5,811 nucleotides of DNA from an uncultured Candidatus Saccharibacteria bacterium (GTDB taxonomy: Bacteria; Patescibacteria; Saccharimonadia; Saccharimonadales; 2-12-FULL-41-12): NCBI GenBank assembly GCA_946478995.1, contig CAMLDK010000058.1, positions 1 to 5,811 of the forward strand, read 5' to 3'. The position numbers were made by a program, and so were the translations under genes. A model generated the notes under the pieces. That model worked only from the letters and a program-made list of their open reading frames with translations. It was not told where the DNA came from and ran no database searches. Below, in pieces: positions 5,775 to 5,811 of this stretch (positions are counted from its first letter, which is position 1; each line of letters begins with the position of its first letter).

Positions 5775-5811
5775 TTTGCTTAAGTCTTATCGCAAAGTTC
5801 GCACAGCTCTT

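Noticed and set aside
5780..5809. Possible last nine codons (ELCELCDKT) of a minus-strand gene upstream of the TauE/SafE gene, ending in TAA five bases before its ATG.
   Set aside because: The spacing fits an operon, but nine codons at the window edge carry no recognisable signature and two other frames are also possible.

Overview
This is a compact bacterial chromosome segment with moderate GC content and almost no non-coding DNA. Six loci are legible: a tryptophan operon that runs off the left edge, purH, a small zinc-metallopeptidase gene and a TauE/SafE-family membrane protein gene. All lie on the minus strand except the metallopeptidase. The short divergent proteins, the chain of ATGA start/stop overlaps and the small zincin-like peptidase resemble streamlined genomes such as Patescibacteria (CPR). 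This taxonomic lean is an inference from style, not proof. TGA, TAG and TAA all terminate genes here, so the standard code is assumed.

Region 1-2862 (minus strand): trpR, trpE, trpG and trpD follow in that order, and each start codon overlaps the preceding stop codon as ATGA. The trpD gene is cut by the window edge after 185 codons. The operon has its own promoter in the 47-nt gap after purH. That promoter has a consensus TATAAT -10 box and is overlaid by inverted repeats resembling the E. coli trp operator. The -10 box is so close to the trpR ATG that the transcript should be practically leaderless. The simplest model is a TrpR repressor, first gene of its own operon, that shuts the operon off when tryptophan is plentiful. 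TrpE with TrpG makes anthranilate from chorismate and glutamine, and TrpD adds the phosphoribosyl group. The striking defect is a single in-frame TAA in trpE, between the N-terminal regulatory domain and the chorismate-binding catalytic domain, with intact homology on both sides.

Region 2865-4481 (minus strand): purH, the bifunctional enzyme for the last two steps of IMP synthesis, has its key residues in place. It probably starts at a GTG behind a GGAGGA ribosome binding site.

Region 4482-5811: an AT-rich divergent intergenic region separates purH from a plus-strand metallopeptidase gene with an HExxHxxGxxH motif. That gene meets a minus-strand TauE/SafE transporter gene tail to tail with a 4-nt overlap. 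There is no gene-free stretch longer than about 170 bases, and I saw no rRNA, tRNA, CRISPR array or insertion sequence.
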